Shown here: positions 43,778-56,300 of the stretch, piece by piece | Layout: every line of letters starts with the position of its first letter | How positions within the stretch are numbered: position 1 is the first letter of the stretch | Assembly (NCBI GenBank): GCA_015698045.1 | Contig: BLAL01000058.1 | Coordinates: forward strand, 1,304,501-1,368,500 | Direction of reading: 5' to 3' | DNA length: 64,000 nt | Source of the DNA: Rhizophagus clarus | Taxonomy: Eukaryota > Glomeromycota > Glomeromycetes > Glomerales > Glomeraceae | The notes under the pieces: model-generated | Databases searched by the model: none | Seen by the model: the letters and a program-made list of their open reading frames with translations, nothing else | Told to the model about the DNA's origin: nothing | Made by a program: the position numbers and the translations under genes

Positions 43778-46107
43778 AAAAAAATTTTTTTAATTTAAAA
43801 AATAGAATTTTATTTTTTATTTTATTTTTTTTTTTTTAAACCAAACTAATTTATTTTATTTGAATGTTTTAAGTTACTTAATAGAAATACCCCTTCGTTT
43901 AAGGTTCTTTAAATTCTTCAATTAATTTTGACTCACTTACTGTATTTGTTTAATTGAAAAATAATAATAAAAGCTTTATAATTTATAATTTGCTACCTAA
44001 TCAGGAAACACCACATGAAGTTACGTCATAATATGTGTGATCCATTCTGTACAACACTCGATTTTTTTTGCATTTATTTCTTTCTTTATTGAACGAAAGG
44101 TATAAATATTGATCCCACATCATATACTTTAAACTTCGTTAGGACATCTCTCGAAGCATTGAATGCTTATGAAAGTATTCTTTGATCGGTTTGAAGAACG
44201 ATGCGGTGGAAAAAGTAATTCTCAAGTGTACTAAAAACAAAATCATTCCGATTGATAGTGAGGAGTTGAAAGAAAAGAAGAAAAAAGGGGAAAAGCTTGA
44301 CGTGTTTTGATCTGTTGCTCATATTATTTTCTAGAGAATAATGAGCACCTGACAATTTTATCATCGATAGGCATTCTTAGTGCCAGGTTAGGTTGGGGCT
44401 GACTTCCATATCGCACTTCTACTAGACAACAAAAACTGTTTCGAAAGGATGCACGTATGAACTAGCGATCAGCAAATTATTTCTATTTCTCCTTAAGATG
44501 ATGTCTGAAAATCAAATTTTTACGTGAGAAGTTACTTATATTCTTTTTAGAAAAAAAAATTATTATATTACCATGATCATACAAAGATATAAGAGACGAC
44601 GAGACTACTTATATAGAACATATGAAGTAATAATTACAAGATAACGCTTATTATTTAGCACCTTATTATATTATTTAATTTTAAAGTATTTTATTATTTC
44701 CCTTAATGATTTTTATTAAATAGAATTAGTAAATTTTTAAACTGAAGGTAAATTAATTCAAACGTGATTTTACGATTTTACATTGAAATTTTTTATTAAC
44801 TAATTGATCTAGCTCTTGCATCAAGAGCGAATCGACATATTATTTAAATTTGGGGGCATAGTTTGTAACGACTTACGAGACGATTTACCTAGTTTACATA
44901 TTTTCTGATTAGATGAAAATATTAAGAACGAATATAACGAACGGAAAAGAGGTGATTGTAGTTTGGGATTAGACAAAGGTTATGAAATGAATTATTAATC
45001 CTATCTCCTTTATAATAATTAGGTTACAATCAAAGATAAACGATGACATGATGATATGAAACGTTTATCCTTATGATAGTTGAAAAAATTTTATATTTTA
45101 TATGACTATTCAATATCAATAGCTGGGATTCTTAGTGAGTTGTTATACTTGTGAAATCAGTATGTGCATTCGTTTAATAAAATTTGAAGCAATTAATAAT
45201 CTCTTATATATTAGTTCGCGGTGAGTGGTAGATCATGGTCGAATTATAACGGAGAAATGATTAGTTAGTATTCATCGCTTAGATTCTTTGTTTGGTTACT
45301 GGTTATTTATTAAAAATCACTTTCACGTGCATGCTCCAACGTAAAAACAAAGAAAAGTCTAAGGGAAAAGAATATAAAGTGTGTATTACTACATCAGAAC
45401 ATTGCAAAGAACTGACAACAAATGGTTACAATTAGAATGGCCAAGATATTAATTTTGCCGTTTTAATACGGGGTGTTATTTGTTACTCGATTACGACTTT
45501 CTTGCGCAGTTAGAATTTGGATTGTCTCTGAGAGATAAGGTGACGCTATTACTGAAGCAATCCCTGCTACACGACGAAAGATCAAAGGATATTGGTATGA
45601 ATATTAATATGTTGTTGATTATTGAATAAATAATTTTATTTAAGTTCCTCGATCCAAGTATACTTATTCTAATAATTATTTTATTATTAAGAAAGAAAAA
45701 TAAAATTAATAACAAGTTGTTTTATACAAAGGAGAGTGCTCCTATAAGGTGCTTCCCATTAACTAAACATTACATGTATGTAATTATTTTGATTTATTTT
45801 CGTATTATTATGATTTTGATTTTAATCATTAAAACTACAATTATTATTTTTATTTAGAGAACTTTTTATTTAGGGAACTCAAGACTGACAAGGTTCTAAT
45901 CACGATTTCAATAGAGAAAAAAAGTATTATTTTAGATTTACGTTAGAGGGTTTTAGTAGTTCAAAAATAATTGGAGCTTGCTAGCAATAAAAAAAAATAA
46001 TTTGTTCAAAATTAATTGTCTTATTTGTACGTACCGTAAATGTACTGAAAATTGAAGTAAAATGTACGCTTTTTTATTTTAAACTAACGAATTAAATTAA
46101 TTTTAAG
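43778..46107. other. 2.3-kb gene-free region
   Basis: No gene that I can support; short minus-strand frames at 44167-44364 and 45491-45715 show no family features. Ordinary AT-rich spacer with A/T runs. Confidence 0.5.
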
Positions 46108-46190
46108 TATAATCAGTAATTGTGCATTTATTGTTCGTACTTTAAAGGCGCATTTTCGACTACTAAAAAATTATGTGATCACTTTAATAA
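46108..46190 (+). pseudogene. Short BTB exon 1 relic
   Basis: 'TCAGTAATTGTGCATTTATT' then 'GTTCGTACTTTAAAGGCGCA' and 'TTTTCGACTACTAAAAA' parallel the BTB codons for 'SVILRARSSYFKGAFST' in the gene at 42683, but on the opposite strand. Translated it reads 'YFKGAFSTTKK'. The flanking sequence has lost similarity. Confidence 0.5.
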
Positions 46191-46500
46191 ATTAAAACAT
46201 TTCAGTTTCCAACAAGTTGAAGAATTCTCTCTCTCCTTGTTGGACGTTTGTAAAAATAGTATCCTATATAATATATTAATTCTAAATATACTTTCCGAAT
46301 TCTGAATAATTAATTCTTAACGCTGGAATAATGATACATAAACTAAATTTTTAAATTTAAATTTAAAACAAGTATATATAATTAATATTCATTAATACTA
46401 AGAAATTCAATATATATATATTGTTATCTATTAAAAACTAATTATATAGTGATTGAAAAACTAATTTACGTAAAACGACTTTAATTTTGATTAAAACAAG

Positions 46501-48927
46501 CTAACACATTCTTTGATGTTTTCCTATATTAAAATAATTACAATTCAATATACTTTATTGTAAATGCAAATATATAAATGTCTGGTCAAATAAATATTTA
46601 CCACTGTTATCATGAATTCTAATATCTAATTCTTCAATATTCCGCTTTTTAAAAAAGCTTGAAGAGTTCTGAATCATAGAGCTTAAAGTTGATGATGATG
46701 AACTAAATAAATATAAATAATTAATGATCTAGTTATATTTTTGTTACTTTTCATAGGTTTAAATACCTTTCAGTATCTATATCAAAGTTCATTTCTAATG
46801 AACTATAATCTAAAAAATAAGAAAATTTATACATTTAGTAATTATTTATTTTCTAAATATGTCAAATTAAATACATACCTTTAGATGAACTGATAGATGA
46901 ACATTTAGAAATTATATTACTTAATGACCTACTTATATAAATGGCTTCTGAATGACGGTTTTCAACAAATTCAGGTCCAATCTCCTTTGATTGTATAAGC
47001 TCCATTCTTTTTGCCTCAGCTTTGTTAAACATTTCATTATAACTACGCTTAGAAATCCAGCTATAGATCATAGTACGAATTGTCATTATAGAAGGTCTTT
47101 CTTTGGGATCAGGATCCCAACAGCTTTTCATTAAATTAGCATAACATTCTGGTGTGTCTTCTGTAATTTCGGGTCGTTCTCCATCAAGAATTTTATAAAC
47201 AAGTCGAACATCATGTTTAACATTATCAAAAGGCTTAAGACCTGTCGTAAGCTCCCACATAATCATACCCAAACTATAAATATCAGCTTCTTTAGTAAAC
47301 TTGGACCCTTTAAAGATTTCTGGTGCAATATAAGGCATTACTCCATATATTTCATTATTTGATGATTTATTATCTACAGCTTGTGATAATCCTAGATCCG
47401 CAACTTTTAATTGATAATCTTTTTCACTTTTTTTTTTATCAGTTAAATCACATAATACATTTCCACTATGAAAATCTCGATGCATAAATTTTGCTTTATG
47501 AATGGTTTCAAGTCTAAAATATAAAATATTAATAATTTAAAATTAATGAATATAATAAATAAATTTAAAATATAAGTACCCTAATGAAATTTGCCATAAG
47601 AGAATTAATTTTTGTTTGTTCCATGTGATTTTTGTAAAATTCTTTTGTAAATACTTATGTAAATCTCCTTCTGATGCATATTTTATAACTAACATATAAT
47701 CTTTTGATTCAGGATCTTTTGTAAAGCCATAAGTTTTGATGATACGGTCATTATATTCTTTAAAACAATGTTGAAGTGATCTCAACTATTTAATAAAGAT
47801 TGAATTGAAGACTAAATTATTTCAACAAGAAATTAGCAGTTAAGAAAATACGTAAAAATATTTACCTCATTTAAAAAATATTTGCCAATATTCTTAGAAT
47901 TTTCAAATCTTTTTAAAATGACAGTTTCATTATTACTTAACCAAGTTGCTTTATATATAATACCATACCCCCCTCTTGTTATTTCTTCTACATTTATAAA
48001 TGAATATGGTATCCATTTGATTTTATTTATACTATGTTTTTCTCTAAAAATAGAATTTAATATATTCTCTGGTTCAAAATATTTATCAATATTTTTTATA
48101 ATATTTTCAAACTCAATTAATTTTAAATTGTCCAAATTATTACATATAAGATCATTATTAAAAAGAAAATCATCAAAATCACTATTTATAAGTGATATTC
48201 TTTTGCACTTTTTACATTGAGATTTAAGTGTAGGTCCAAAAATAATGTTTGTCGTTAGACAATATCTACATCCAACATAAAATATATAACAATTTGCACA
48301 ATACTTCTGACAGTCTGATGTAAATATTAATTTTGAAAAGAAACAACTATCACAATAAAGTTTATAATGCCACCATGGTAAGTAAAGAATTGATATTCGC
48401 TTTTTAACCAAGGTTGATTCTATCCATCCGGAGGAAATTTGATAACATTCTGAACATAATTTAAGGTAATCAATTTGTTTATTTGTGTATGATAGAAGCT
48501 TTTCACATAATTTACAATCTTTTTCACTTTCAATCACTTCGTTATATATGTTGAGATTGTCGTTATCAAGACCAGAATTTCTATCATGTAAATATCCGCC
48601 AAATATTTGCTTAAAGTATAAAATTCCCAAGCGATCCCCTTGTATAATTTGTGATACTTTTGTCCTACTTATCTCATGATCCGTGTAAGTACGTACGTCC
48701 AAGTATAAATTATTATCGGCTATTTTATTAATATAATGCATATAATGCGATAAGCATTTTTTACAATAATAATGACTACAAAGAAGCGTCTCAATATATT
48801 TTTCTCCACAAAAAAAACAATTTTTATCCTTAACGTTAAAGGAAATAAAATTAATTGGTATAGGACTAGATTTAAATTTTGGCGTTGGGTCAAAAGAATT
48901 CTCATCATTTATATTTACAGGTTTCAT
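46501..48927 (-). CDS. Protein kinase (TKL-like) with Cys-rich N-terminus, 689 aa, six exons
   Basis: Exons (minus) 48927-47866, 47785-47580, 47513-46879, 46809-46767, 46702-46602 and 46523-46501 join in phase to 689 codons plus stop. The last tiny exon ('GKHQRMC') is the least certain. The start ('MKPVNINDENSFDPTPKFKS') parallels the kinase at 5446 residue for residue. Cys knuckles 'CFFCGEKY', 'CSHYYCKKC', 'CKLCEK', 'CSEC', 'CRYC' and 'CKKCKR' precede the kinase domain: 'ITRGGYGIIYKATW', Lys339 in 'VILKRF', 'MHRDFHSGNVL' with Asp436, 'VADLGLSQ' with Asp462 and 'GVMPYIAPEIF'. It should be active. The tail has one Ser-rich and one acidic micro-exon fewer than the 5.4-kb paralog. Its neighbour downstream is a BTB-TLDc gene. 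Confidence 0.86.
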
Positions 48928-49105
48928 TTTTATGTGAGTATCGATAAGATAATGAGTTCGTAATATTTGAATTTAGGTATTTTATTTATATCTAAATTAT
49001 ACATTATCATAATACTGCGGAGAACATTTGGAAGTACTTTATTGGAGTAAATGCATAACGATAAAATGAGTGCATTCGTTCCTTTTATTTTACTTATTAT
49101 TTTAT

Positions 49106-49290
49106 ATTCATATGATCAACTTGTGGAAAATGTTTTTTTTTATGTAAACATTTAAGCACAGAAGATAATGAATGATGCCTTATCATTTTATGTTTATTTT
49201 TTATTTGGGATTCATATGATCAACTAACGGAAATATCAGGTATTGGCGTAATCACCAAACATTTTAAGCAAAGAAGATCATAATGATAGA
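49106..49290. repeat. Tandem duplicate upstream of the kinase, period about 104 bp
   Basis: 'ATTCATATGATCAACT' occurs at 49106 and 49210. Both copies are followed by 'GGAAA', a spacer, and 'AACATTT(T)AAGCA.AGAAGAT' with 'AATGAT'. It lies 180-360 bp upstream of the kinase start at 48927, within its likely promoter. Confidence 0.6.
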
Positions 49291-49684
49291 AAGTACAAAT
49301 TAACAAGAAAGGAAACGAAAAAAGTGAAGCCATCACTCGTGCAACAATGGACATTTTTTTCCTTTGCACATAGAATAAGGTCAAAAAAATAATCTCGTAC
49401 GACAAATTCGAAGTGTATACCTTTTTTATCATTATAAAAGCTTACTAAATATAGTAAATTTTGATAATTCCGCAAAATATGCAACAGAGTTACCCAACAT
49501 CTAGACTAATCTAAATATAAAAAAAGAGTTTATTGAGGGATAATCATCTTTATTGTGGATACGTTGTTTTGTTCTTACATGCAGTTAACTACTTTATTCG
49601 CATATTGAAAAAATTCTAAAATGATGTAAATTATATAATTTTCTCACTTGAACAAAGTGAATTAGTCTCATCTTATGCAAAAAA

Positions 49685-49895
49685 TATTTGCATGTTCTAA
49701 TGCTCTGACATTATTGGTTGATGAATTTTTAAAAGTATCACATCATGAACAGTAGTAATTTCACCAGAAGATCATTTTGCATGAATGTGTGTAATGACTC
49801 AAAGATAATCTTGTTCTTTTTATCCATTAAAATTGCTTATTATAAAATAATGAGTTCTCACTTTTGGCTCGCATTCTCCGTTGGAAAAAAAAATT
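49685..49895. repeat. Dispersed repeat, copy 2 (partner at 13405-13620)
   Basis: Same-orientation partner of the earlier repeat: 'TTGCATGTTCTAATGCTCTG', then 'GATCATTTTGCATGAATGTG' and 'TATCCATTAAAATTGCTTAT' and 'TATAAAATAATGAGTTCTCA' follow the order of copy 1. Non-coding. Confidence 0.6.
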
Positions 49896-52020
49896 ATAAT
49901 AACAGTCGCTGAAAATGTTACACACAGATCATTTTTATAATAAATTTTGCGTAACGTTAATCGGATCATTTCATTTTATAGTTAAACGTTAAATTCCAAA
50001 TGTACTACTGTTCTGCAGACTCTTCTTCCTCCTTAACAATCAGACACGGTTAGACTCGAACAGTTATGTCTACGGTTGCTAACTCTGATAGGCGAAGAGC
50101 TACTTGTTATTAGAGTCATATAAGCCTCAAAAAAAAGAGAGAAGTGCTGCGCCCATATACGTCATGTGATACATGTGGAAATGGAACATTGTGTATGTAT
50201 GATATGTTATAACATGAACCCATAACTTAATTAACTTATCATCCGTATTTTATCTATTTTCTTTTGATATCTAAAAATATTGTAATTTTATTTATTATTT
50301 TTTTTTTATATTAACAGTAATTCGTAATTTTAAATTCTTTTTCTACATCATGTAAAATATTACACTTATATACAGTACCTAAATTTTCTCCATTTCTCCA
50401 TCATATCATTACATGGGACCAGTCCAGCAAAACAAGAGCTCGGACTTAAAAAAAAATTTTTTAAGTTTATATGATAATTATACACCAATTTTACCAAAAA
50501 TTACAAATGTATTAAAATTTCAAAAAAAAAAATTTTTTAGGGCCGAGCCCCTTATATGAATTGATAAAATTCAAATAAAACTTTAAAAATGTTCGACCAA
50601 GAGATATAAAAATTAATATAATTGAATAATTGTTCTAAAGGAATGAAACAATATCTGAGAATAATTAATCATAAAAAAATATTTAATATAAAAATAATAT
50701 AGTTAACCTCAATAGTTAAAATGTTTCTTAATGAGTTAAAGTCTCGTCATGATGTCCATAAAAGGAATGTTTTCAATCGTAGATTTCAAATATTCGTTTT
50801 ATCATCAATAGTGATTCTCTTATATCTTGGAAGATTAAATAAGATTTTTAAATGAAATATTTATATTATCTATGTCATCACTGAGAACATTGAATTTTAG
50901 TCTATATTTTCCGTTCTGGTTTAAATTAAGAAACAATATTACAATATTTTAGTTTTTGCTACGGAATTCATAATAAAATATCATTCAACTGTATAGTAGT
51001 AGTATTCTCATTTTTAAATTTTTATTTTTATTTTTACAGGTGGGTACCACAGATACAGTTATACATCAAATAAGAAAATGTATACATAAAAAGAACTGTA
51101 AAAACTTTCGCTATGAAAGGGGACCCATAAGTTATTAATGGAAAACTATATGAATTCCTAACTCATGTATTCTCATTTTTAAATTATAAAATTATCGGAT
51201 AAAGTTTAATCTACGTGTTAATCACATGATTTTCTGTAGTCAATATTTAGGGGAATCTTAACCTGTTCCCAAGGTTATATGATATTATCCTCTTACGCCA
51301 CACACTGATTTTATGCTTTCTTTCTCTTTCTTTTTTCCTCTTTTCTAATTAAGATTTTGACAGGTATAAAGCAGGACAAGGTCCAATTGAAAAAAATTTG
51401 GACTATCGGACTTGGACTAAGTAGATTTCGATTTAGTCAGCCTAGAAGTGTGAGGATTTCAATAAATTTCTTAATTTCTTTTTGATGGCCAGAAAGTGGA
51501 TTTTCAACCTCTGCAAGACCCAAAGTGACTTTACGCCTGATAATCACAGAATTGCGAAGTCCTCACTTATAATTTTGATGTTAATATTTACTTACGATAG
51601 GTTCTGTGTTGCAAGAAAGCATTTCTCACATTCCTCTCGTGAAATTGAATTAGAGAATAACATTAGTAATTGCTCACATTAAAACCTGAGCTTGTTTACG
51701 ACAAATACAAAGCAATATCTGCAACTGCGAAATTTTAAAAAGTATGATCATGCACATGATTTCAGGTAAACTTTATGATCGTCATTAATAGGAGTTTGGA
51801 AGATAATCGCTTAAAAGCTAATCAACGCTATGATTGCATTAGTAGTGTGAAATAATTTACAATGCTTTCTTGTATGGATAGGAAGAATGATTTATTACTT
51901 GCACACATGCACATATCACGGTAGCAAAAATTAATTTGTTGCGAAATAATGTGGCTATGCTACTGGAGCCATGTATCATATACAGTATATATACATATAT
52001 ATACATCAATACTCTATATA
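49896..52020. other. 2.1-kb gene-free region
   Basis: AT-rich spacer with no supportable gene. Around 51360-51430 there are several 'GGAC'/'GGACTT' words ('TTGGACTATCGGACTTGGAC') that recur loosely, inverted, near 9000-9070. This may be a diverged dispersed repeat. Confidence 0.45.
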
Positions 52021-52223
52021 TCATCATCTACTATATATGTTCTATCCTTGATATTCTGGTTTATTCCGTCAATCATCCTGCGCGCAGTATCAAGATGGAC
52101 GATACAACATAAGCACTCCATTCACAATAACATGTTCATCATCTACTATATATGTTCTATCCCTGATATTCTGGTTTATTCCGTCAATCTCCCTGCGCGC
52201 GGTATCAAGATGAACGATACAAC
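52021..52223. repeat. Tandem duplication, two 88-bp copies at 115-bp spacing
   Basis: 52021-52108 and 52136-52223 are about 94 percent identical by hand count ('TCATCATCTACTATATATGT' through 'GATACAAC'). The second copy codes the C-terminal part of the minus-strand gene at 52090-52815; the first copy is the duplicate beyond it. The 115-bp offset is not a multiple of three. Confidence 0.88.
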
Positions 52224-52815
52224 CCTCATCGAACTTTTTCATTACTTTTATAGCGTCTTCTAATTCTTTTCTCTGTATATCTCCGATTATAATATCAGTA
52301 ATAGCCACTAATGCAACACCTATAATGACGAATCCGATTAACCCTCTAGTGACTTTGATGGCTGCTCTGACAGCAACTGAAACAGGCTTCAAATGCTTAA
52401 ATATTTGCCATAAAATGGGTATACGGTTTATAAACATTCCAGTTGCGAGTATTCCTAATTCAGCTGCAAACGCTTTACTTATCATATTTAGAAAATGTGG
52501 ATTCATTTCCTCAAAGGCTCCTTCTAAATTCTCAATGCCAATATCACTTCCTATTTTGCGAACCTTGCTTTTTGCGTCTTCTAATACTTCATTGATTTTT
52601 CCTAGAATATATTCTGCACTTTGTAAAGAATCATATGTGAGTAGTCTCAGAACCCAATCCGGTTTTTTCTCTCGGACTACAATGTTAAATGATTCACACA
52701 ATTTATTCCAAGAACTTTTAAAATCCTCGAAACTCCGACGGAACTTGACCTGATATTCTATCACCTTCTGCCTTTTTCTTGGATTATCCGGATAAAAGAG
52801 ATGTTCAAAGACCAT
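52090..52815 (-). CDS. Unknown protein with one membrane segment, 241 aa, remade C-terminus
   Basis: ATG at 52815 (MVFEHLFYPDNPRKRQK). The N-terminal 150 residues are charged and helical ('FRRSFEDFKSSWNKLCESF', 'SAEYILGKINEVLEDAKSK'), followed by a hydrophobic stretch at about 162-180 ('GLIGFVIIGVALVAITDIII'), then a charged helix ('RKELEDAIKVMKKFDEGC') and 'IVDDEHVIVNGVLMLYRPS'. The last few residues come from a tandem duplicate of the 'GCIVHLDTARREIDG' coding segment, read in a different frame and soon stopped. The ancestral protein probably ended differently. Single exon. I do not recognise the family; the layout is that of a membrane-tethered helical protein. Confidence 0.65.
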   Translation of the reverse strand: MVFEHLFYPDNPRKRQKVIEYQVKFRRSFEDFKSSWNKLCESFNIVVREKKPDWVLRLLTYDSLQSAEYILGKINEVLEDAKSKVRKIGSDIGIENLEGAFEEMNPHFLNMISKAFAAELGILATGMFINRIPILWQIFKHLKPVSVAVRAAIKVTRGLIGFVIIGVALVAITDIIIGDIQRKELEDAIKVMKKFDEGCIVHLDTARREIDGINQNIRDRTYIVDDEHVIVNGVLMLYRPS

Positions 52816-53084
52816 GGTGAATATTAGAATCTGAATATAAAGTGCATTTAGGAAAAAAATTCGTTATTAAAAGGAATAAAGCAAATTTATATATGTTGCA
52901 CCTTAATTAGTTGTGTAAGCATATCAATAGATCTCTTTGTGTGGCATTTTTTTCACCAATATTACATCATTTCATGTGATAAAAAGTGGCTAAGGCGAAG
53001 TATTATACATTTTTTGGCCTTTAGGTCACCGTTATCTCGTAGAGAAACCAGTATAGTGGTAACTTGAATTAGTTAGTTTATATC

Positions 53085-53349
53085 AGTGTTCGGCAAATGA
53101 CTTGAAATGACAAATGATTCAAATGACAAATGACAAATGACCTGAGTCATTTGAATGTAATGTTGGCCGGTACTATAGTTCTGGCCTGCATTATGTTTTA
53201 CTTTATTTTTTTTTATTTTTGATTGAATCACATGATAAGAATATTAACCAATCAAAATCAAATGACTGAAATGACCAAATGACAAATAATGACAAATGAT
53301 TAGCTAAATCATTTGAATGGTCAAATGATCAAGTCATTTCCGAACACTG
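53085..53349. mobile_element. hAT-type MITE with perfect 8-bp target duplication
   Basis: The ends are inverted: CAGTGTTCGGCAAATGACTT at left and the inverse complement of AAGTCATTTCCGAACACTG at right. The flanks carry an exact 8-bp duplication, GTTTATAT (53077-53084 and 53350-53357). The CAGTGTTCGG terminus and 8-bp duplication are typical of hAT transposons. The 265-bp body is built largely of AAATGAC/GTCATTT words and has no transposase, so it is non-autonomous. Intact ends and duplication suggest a fairly recent insertion. Confidence 0.92.
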
Positions 53350-53357
53350 GTTTATAT

Positions 53358-56300
53358 AGCCATATTTATTATAGCTTTCTATGTATTTTTTTTTTCTGTG
53401 GTTACTATTTAATAAAAAAAATCCTTTTTTTGGTTTTTTACGTTTAATAGCTTTTCTTGTTAAAAAGAATCTTAGCGCCTTCATAAGCTTTGTTAATGGC
53501 AGCCTCTCCATATGTTAGATGTAGATCAACTTCAGCGCAGGAAAGACCACCATTTTCATTACAATCGAAGAGGTCAAAAGTCTATCACAATTATTAAAGA
53601 TGAGGTTCATTATCTTGAAAGTAATAAAGTATACTTGAGTTAGTTGGGCGTGTCTACAAACTATATATAAATATAATAAACGTCCCAAATTTTCATTTAA
53701 TATATACATGATTTTTTTTTTCTCATAATGTGGGAATACGTTTTAAAAATGTCGATTAAAACAGCTAAGATTATTATCGGATATAACGAATTATTACATA
53801 AGCAATAATCTAAAAAAAAAAAAAAAAAAAAATTTCTATTGATAGTGTTATTTGTAACACACATAATATGCGGAAGACCTCATTTGGCCGGGATCAATTT
53901 ATTTTTAGAAACTCATTATTTTCTTAATAATAATTATAAATGTTTAACAATTATTCTTTGTTCAAGATAAAATATTAATAATAATGATTAAAATGGGACT
54001 AAAAATCGAATAAAAATTATCATACACAATAACTACATAGAAGCGCACTATGGTCTTTACCGGTTCGAGTATCGGTTTCGATTTATTTCACGTATCAAAG
54101 TCCCCAAAATTTTAGGGGATATTTACGTTGATCAAGACTAAAATGGTGTAGGTGATAGTATATTTTACATTGAAAATGGAGTTAAACTTCTAGTAGTGAC
54201 GACGCAATAAGTAACGGCTAACTTTATGGGACAAAAGAATTATCCCAAAGGAATTCGGACTTGCTAGAAATATACATTGTGAGGTTTTTAGTAAAGGATG
54301 ATCTAATTGATCAAGATTGGGAAAGACAATAGAACTTGTAGATAACACGAAACATATCTGAAGTTTCAAGTTACACTTTCTTTTTAACTAAACGATTTAT
54401 ATAGAACAAGTGAAAACTTTATTATCGAGGGTTCATAATGTCCTTGATAAAAAATAAGACTGGTGGAGTTTCGCTCGCTTCAGTTTTCTTTTTCTCTGCA
54501 TATAGGTACTTATAAGAGAATCAATCATCTATTAATTTCTTATGGTAAGATAAAACGTGAATGAAAATTAGGCGTGGCTAAAAAATCATCATGCATTTAC
54601 CCAATTATTGTTATGTTAATTTGTAGTATTCAGTTATGATCATGAGGACTGGTCGACTCAAATCACAGCTATGATCCAACAAGACGGGTTACAAGATTAG
54701 TGTTATCTTAACAATATTTCCGTATAAGTATACTTTTTTTACAATCAACATTCAATCAAGATACACGCCAAAGAAGTGCGTTTTTAACTGGGAAAGTGGC
54801 AACTCATTAATACCAATAAGTAAATTGATGGATTACTATATATTCTATCGGTTTTTACCCTTACTTTACAATTTTTATTTTTTTTTTTGTGCTTAATCAA
54901 AAGCACGCCTTATATATACACTTTTTTGAAGCTTTAAAGGTAAAATATATGTAATTTTATGAATAGAAAAAATTTTCTAAGCTTGTAATAGTGGTTATTC
55001 AAATGGATTTTGAAAAAATAGAAAAACTACATTATTAAAATTTTTAGAGCGTAATTTTTGCATTTTTATCAAAGTAAATCATCATCTATCACTTAAGTAA
55101 AGTTCCTCATCAGGATCAAAACGACTTAAATCTCAATTTTATAAGGTTTGCATATATACTCATAGTTCTTGCTATTTATATCTTTCATTTTTCTGTACAA
55201 ATTTAGAACATATTTTGAAAATGAAATCACTTACTGACTTATGCAAAAATATTTATACCTGAATCATCATAAGACTAGTATAAGTATTTATAATGTAATA
55301 TGTAATTTTTATAAATATACTTCAAGTTTCATAATATTAGGATTAATACTTGCAGAGCAATATAAATTTTTGTAGTTGTATTAATTTCTGATTTTTTTTT
55401 TAAAGGTGTTGATACACATGCACATATTATTTTATTAGTTAAATTACAAAAAAGATTAAAAAATTACATAATAATCACTCTTGAAAACCATTTAACTATA
55501 CTCCTAACCTGAAGGCCAGTCCAAGCAATTATCTGAGAAATTAAATCATAGTAATATAAGATTATAAGGGGAATGAAATATATGAAGAAAAATTTTAAAC
55601 TAGAATTATATCAGTGCTATGTCAAAGAACACTACAGTAAATTTACCATCCAAACAAAACCATCACTAGAAATTCATTTAAATGTTAGTAACAGTTCTTT
55701 CACTTCTGCTAGGATGTCCTTTCATGACTTTGTGAAAACTTTGTTGGTTTGTTTCTAATAATTATCCTTCTTTAATTTAGATGAAACAATCTATTAGTCA
55801 ATTTACCTTCTTTATTGATATGATGATTGTAGCTCTTGCTCTTTTTGTTTGCTTAAAACAGTGTTGGTTGATAAGAATCCAGTTTATCTCAAAAGCTAAA
55901 TGTTTAGTATCATTACTGTCAAATCTGAATGAATGTTTATATTACATAAAAAAGATGGTGTGAAGTGTCAGTACCATGATAGAACACTATTCTTTCATTG
56001 CTAAGGAGCATGTATATCCGCTATATCGGGATCCCACTTATAAGATAGGTCACCATAAAAAATTGGCCTTTTACTAATCCTTACTTTTTTCTTAAATTCT
56101 ATTGGTTAATTGGCTAAAAAGGAAAAAAGTCGTAACAATGTAACAGATTTTTTTAATAAGATCTGCAAAGAATTCCAAAATACAGTACAAGAGCAAAAGA
56201 TTATTTTTCTCATTAAATTTTACATTATGCCCAAGTTTTTTTATGATAGTAAATGTAATACAATGTAATACAACGGTAGCATAAAAATCTCAATCTCGCT

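Noticed and set aside
47882-48963. Several plus-strand frames opposite the kinase N-terminus
   Set aside because: Antisense shadows of the Cys-rich coding exon.
52320-52760. 142-codon plus-strand frame at 52325-52753
   Set aside because: Antisense of the better supported minus-strand gene at 52090-52815.
54060-54085. GGTTCGA word resembling a tRNA T-loop
   Set aside because: No matching acceptor, D or anticodon arms around it; no tRNA gene supported in the window.
55573-55963. Two consecutive 60-codon frames that might be one split gene
   Set aside because: No common family features; composition is compatible with chance in AT-rich DNA.
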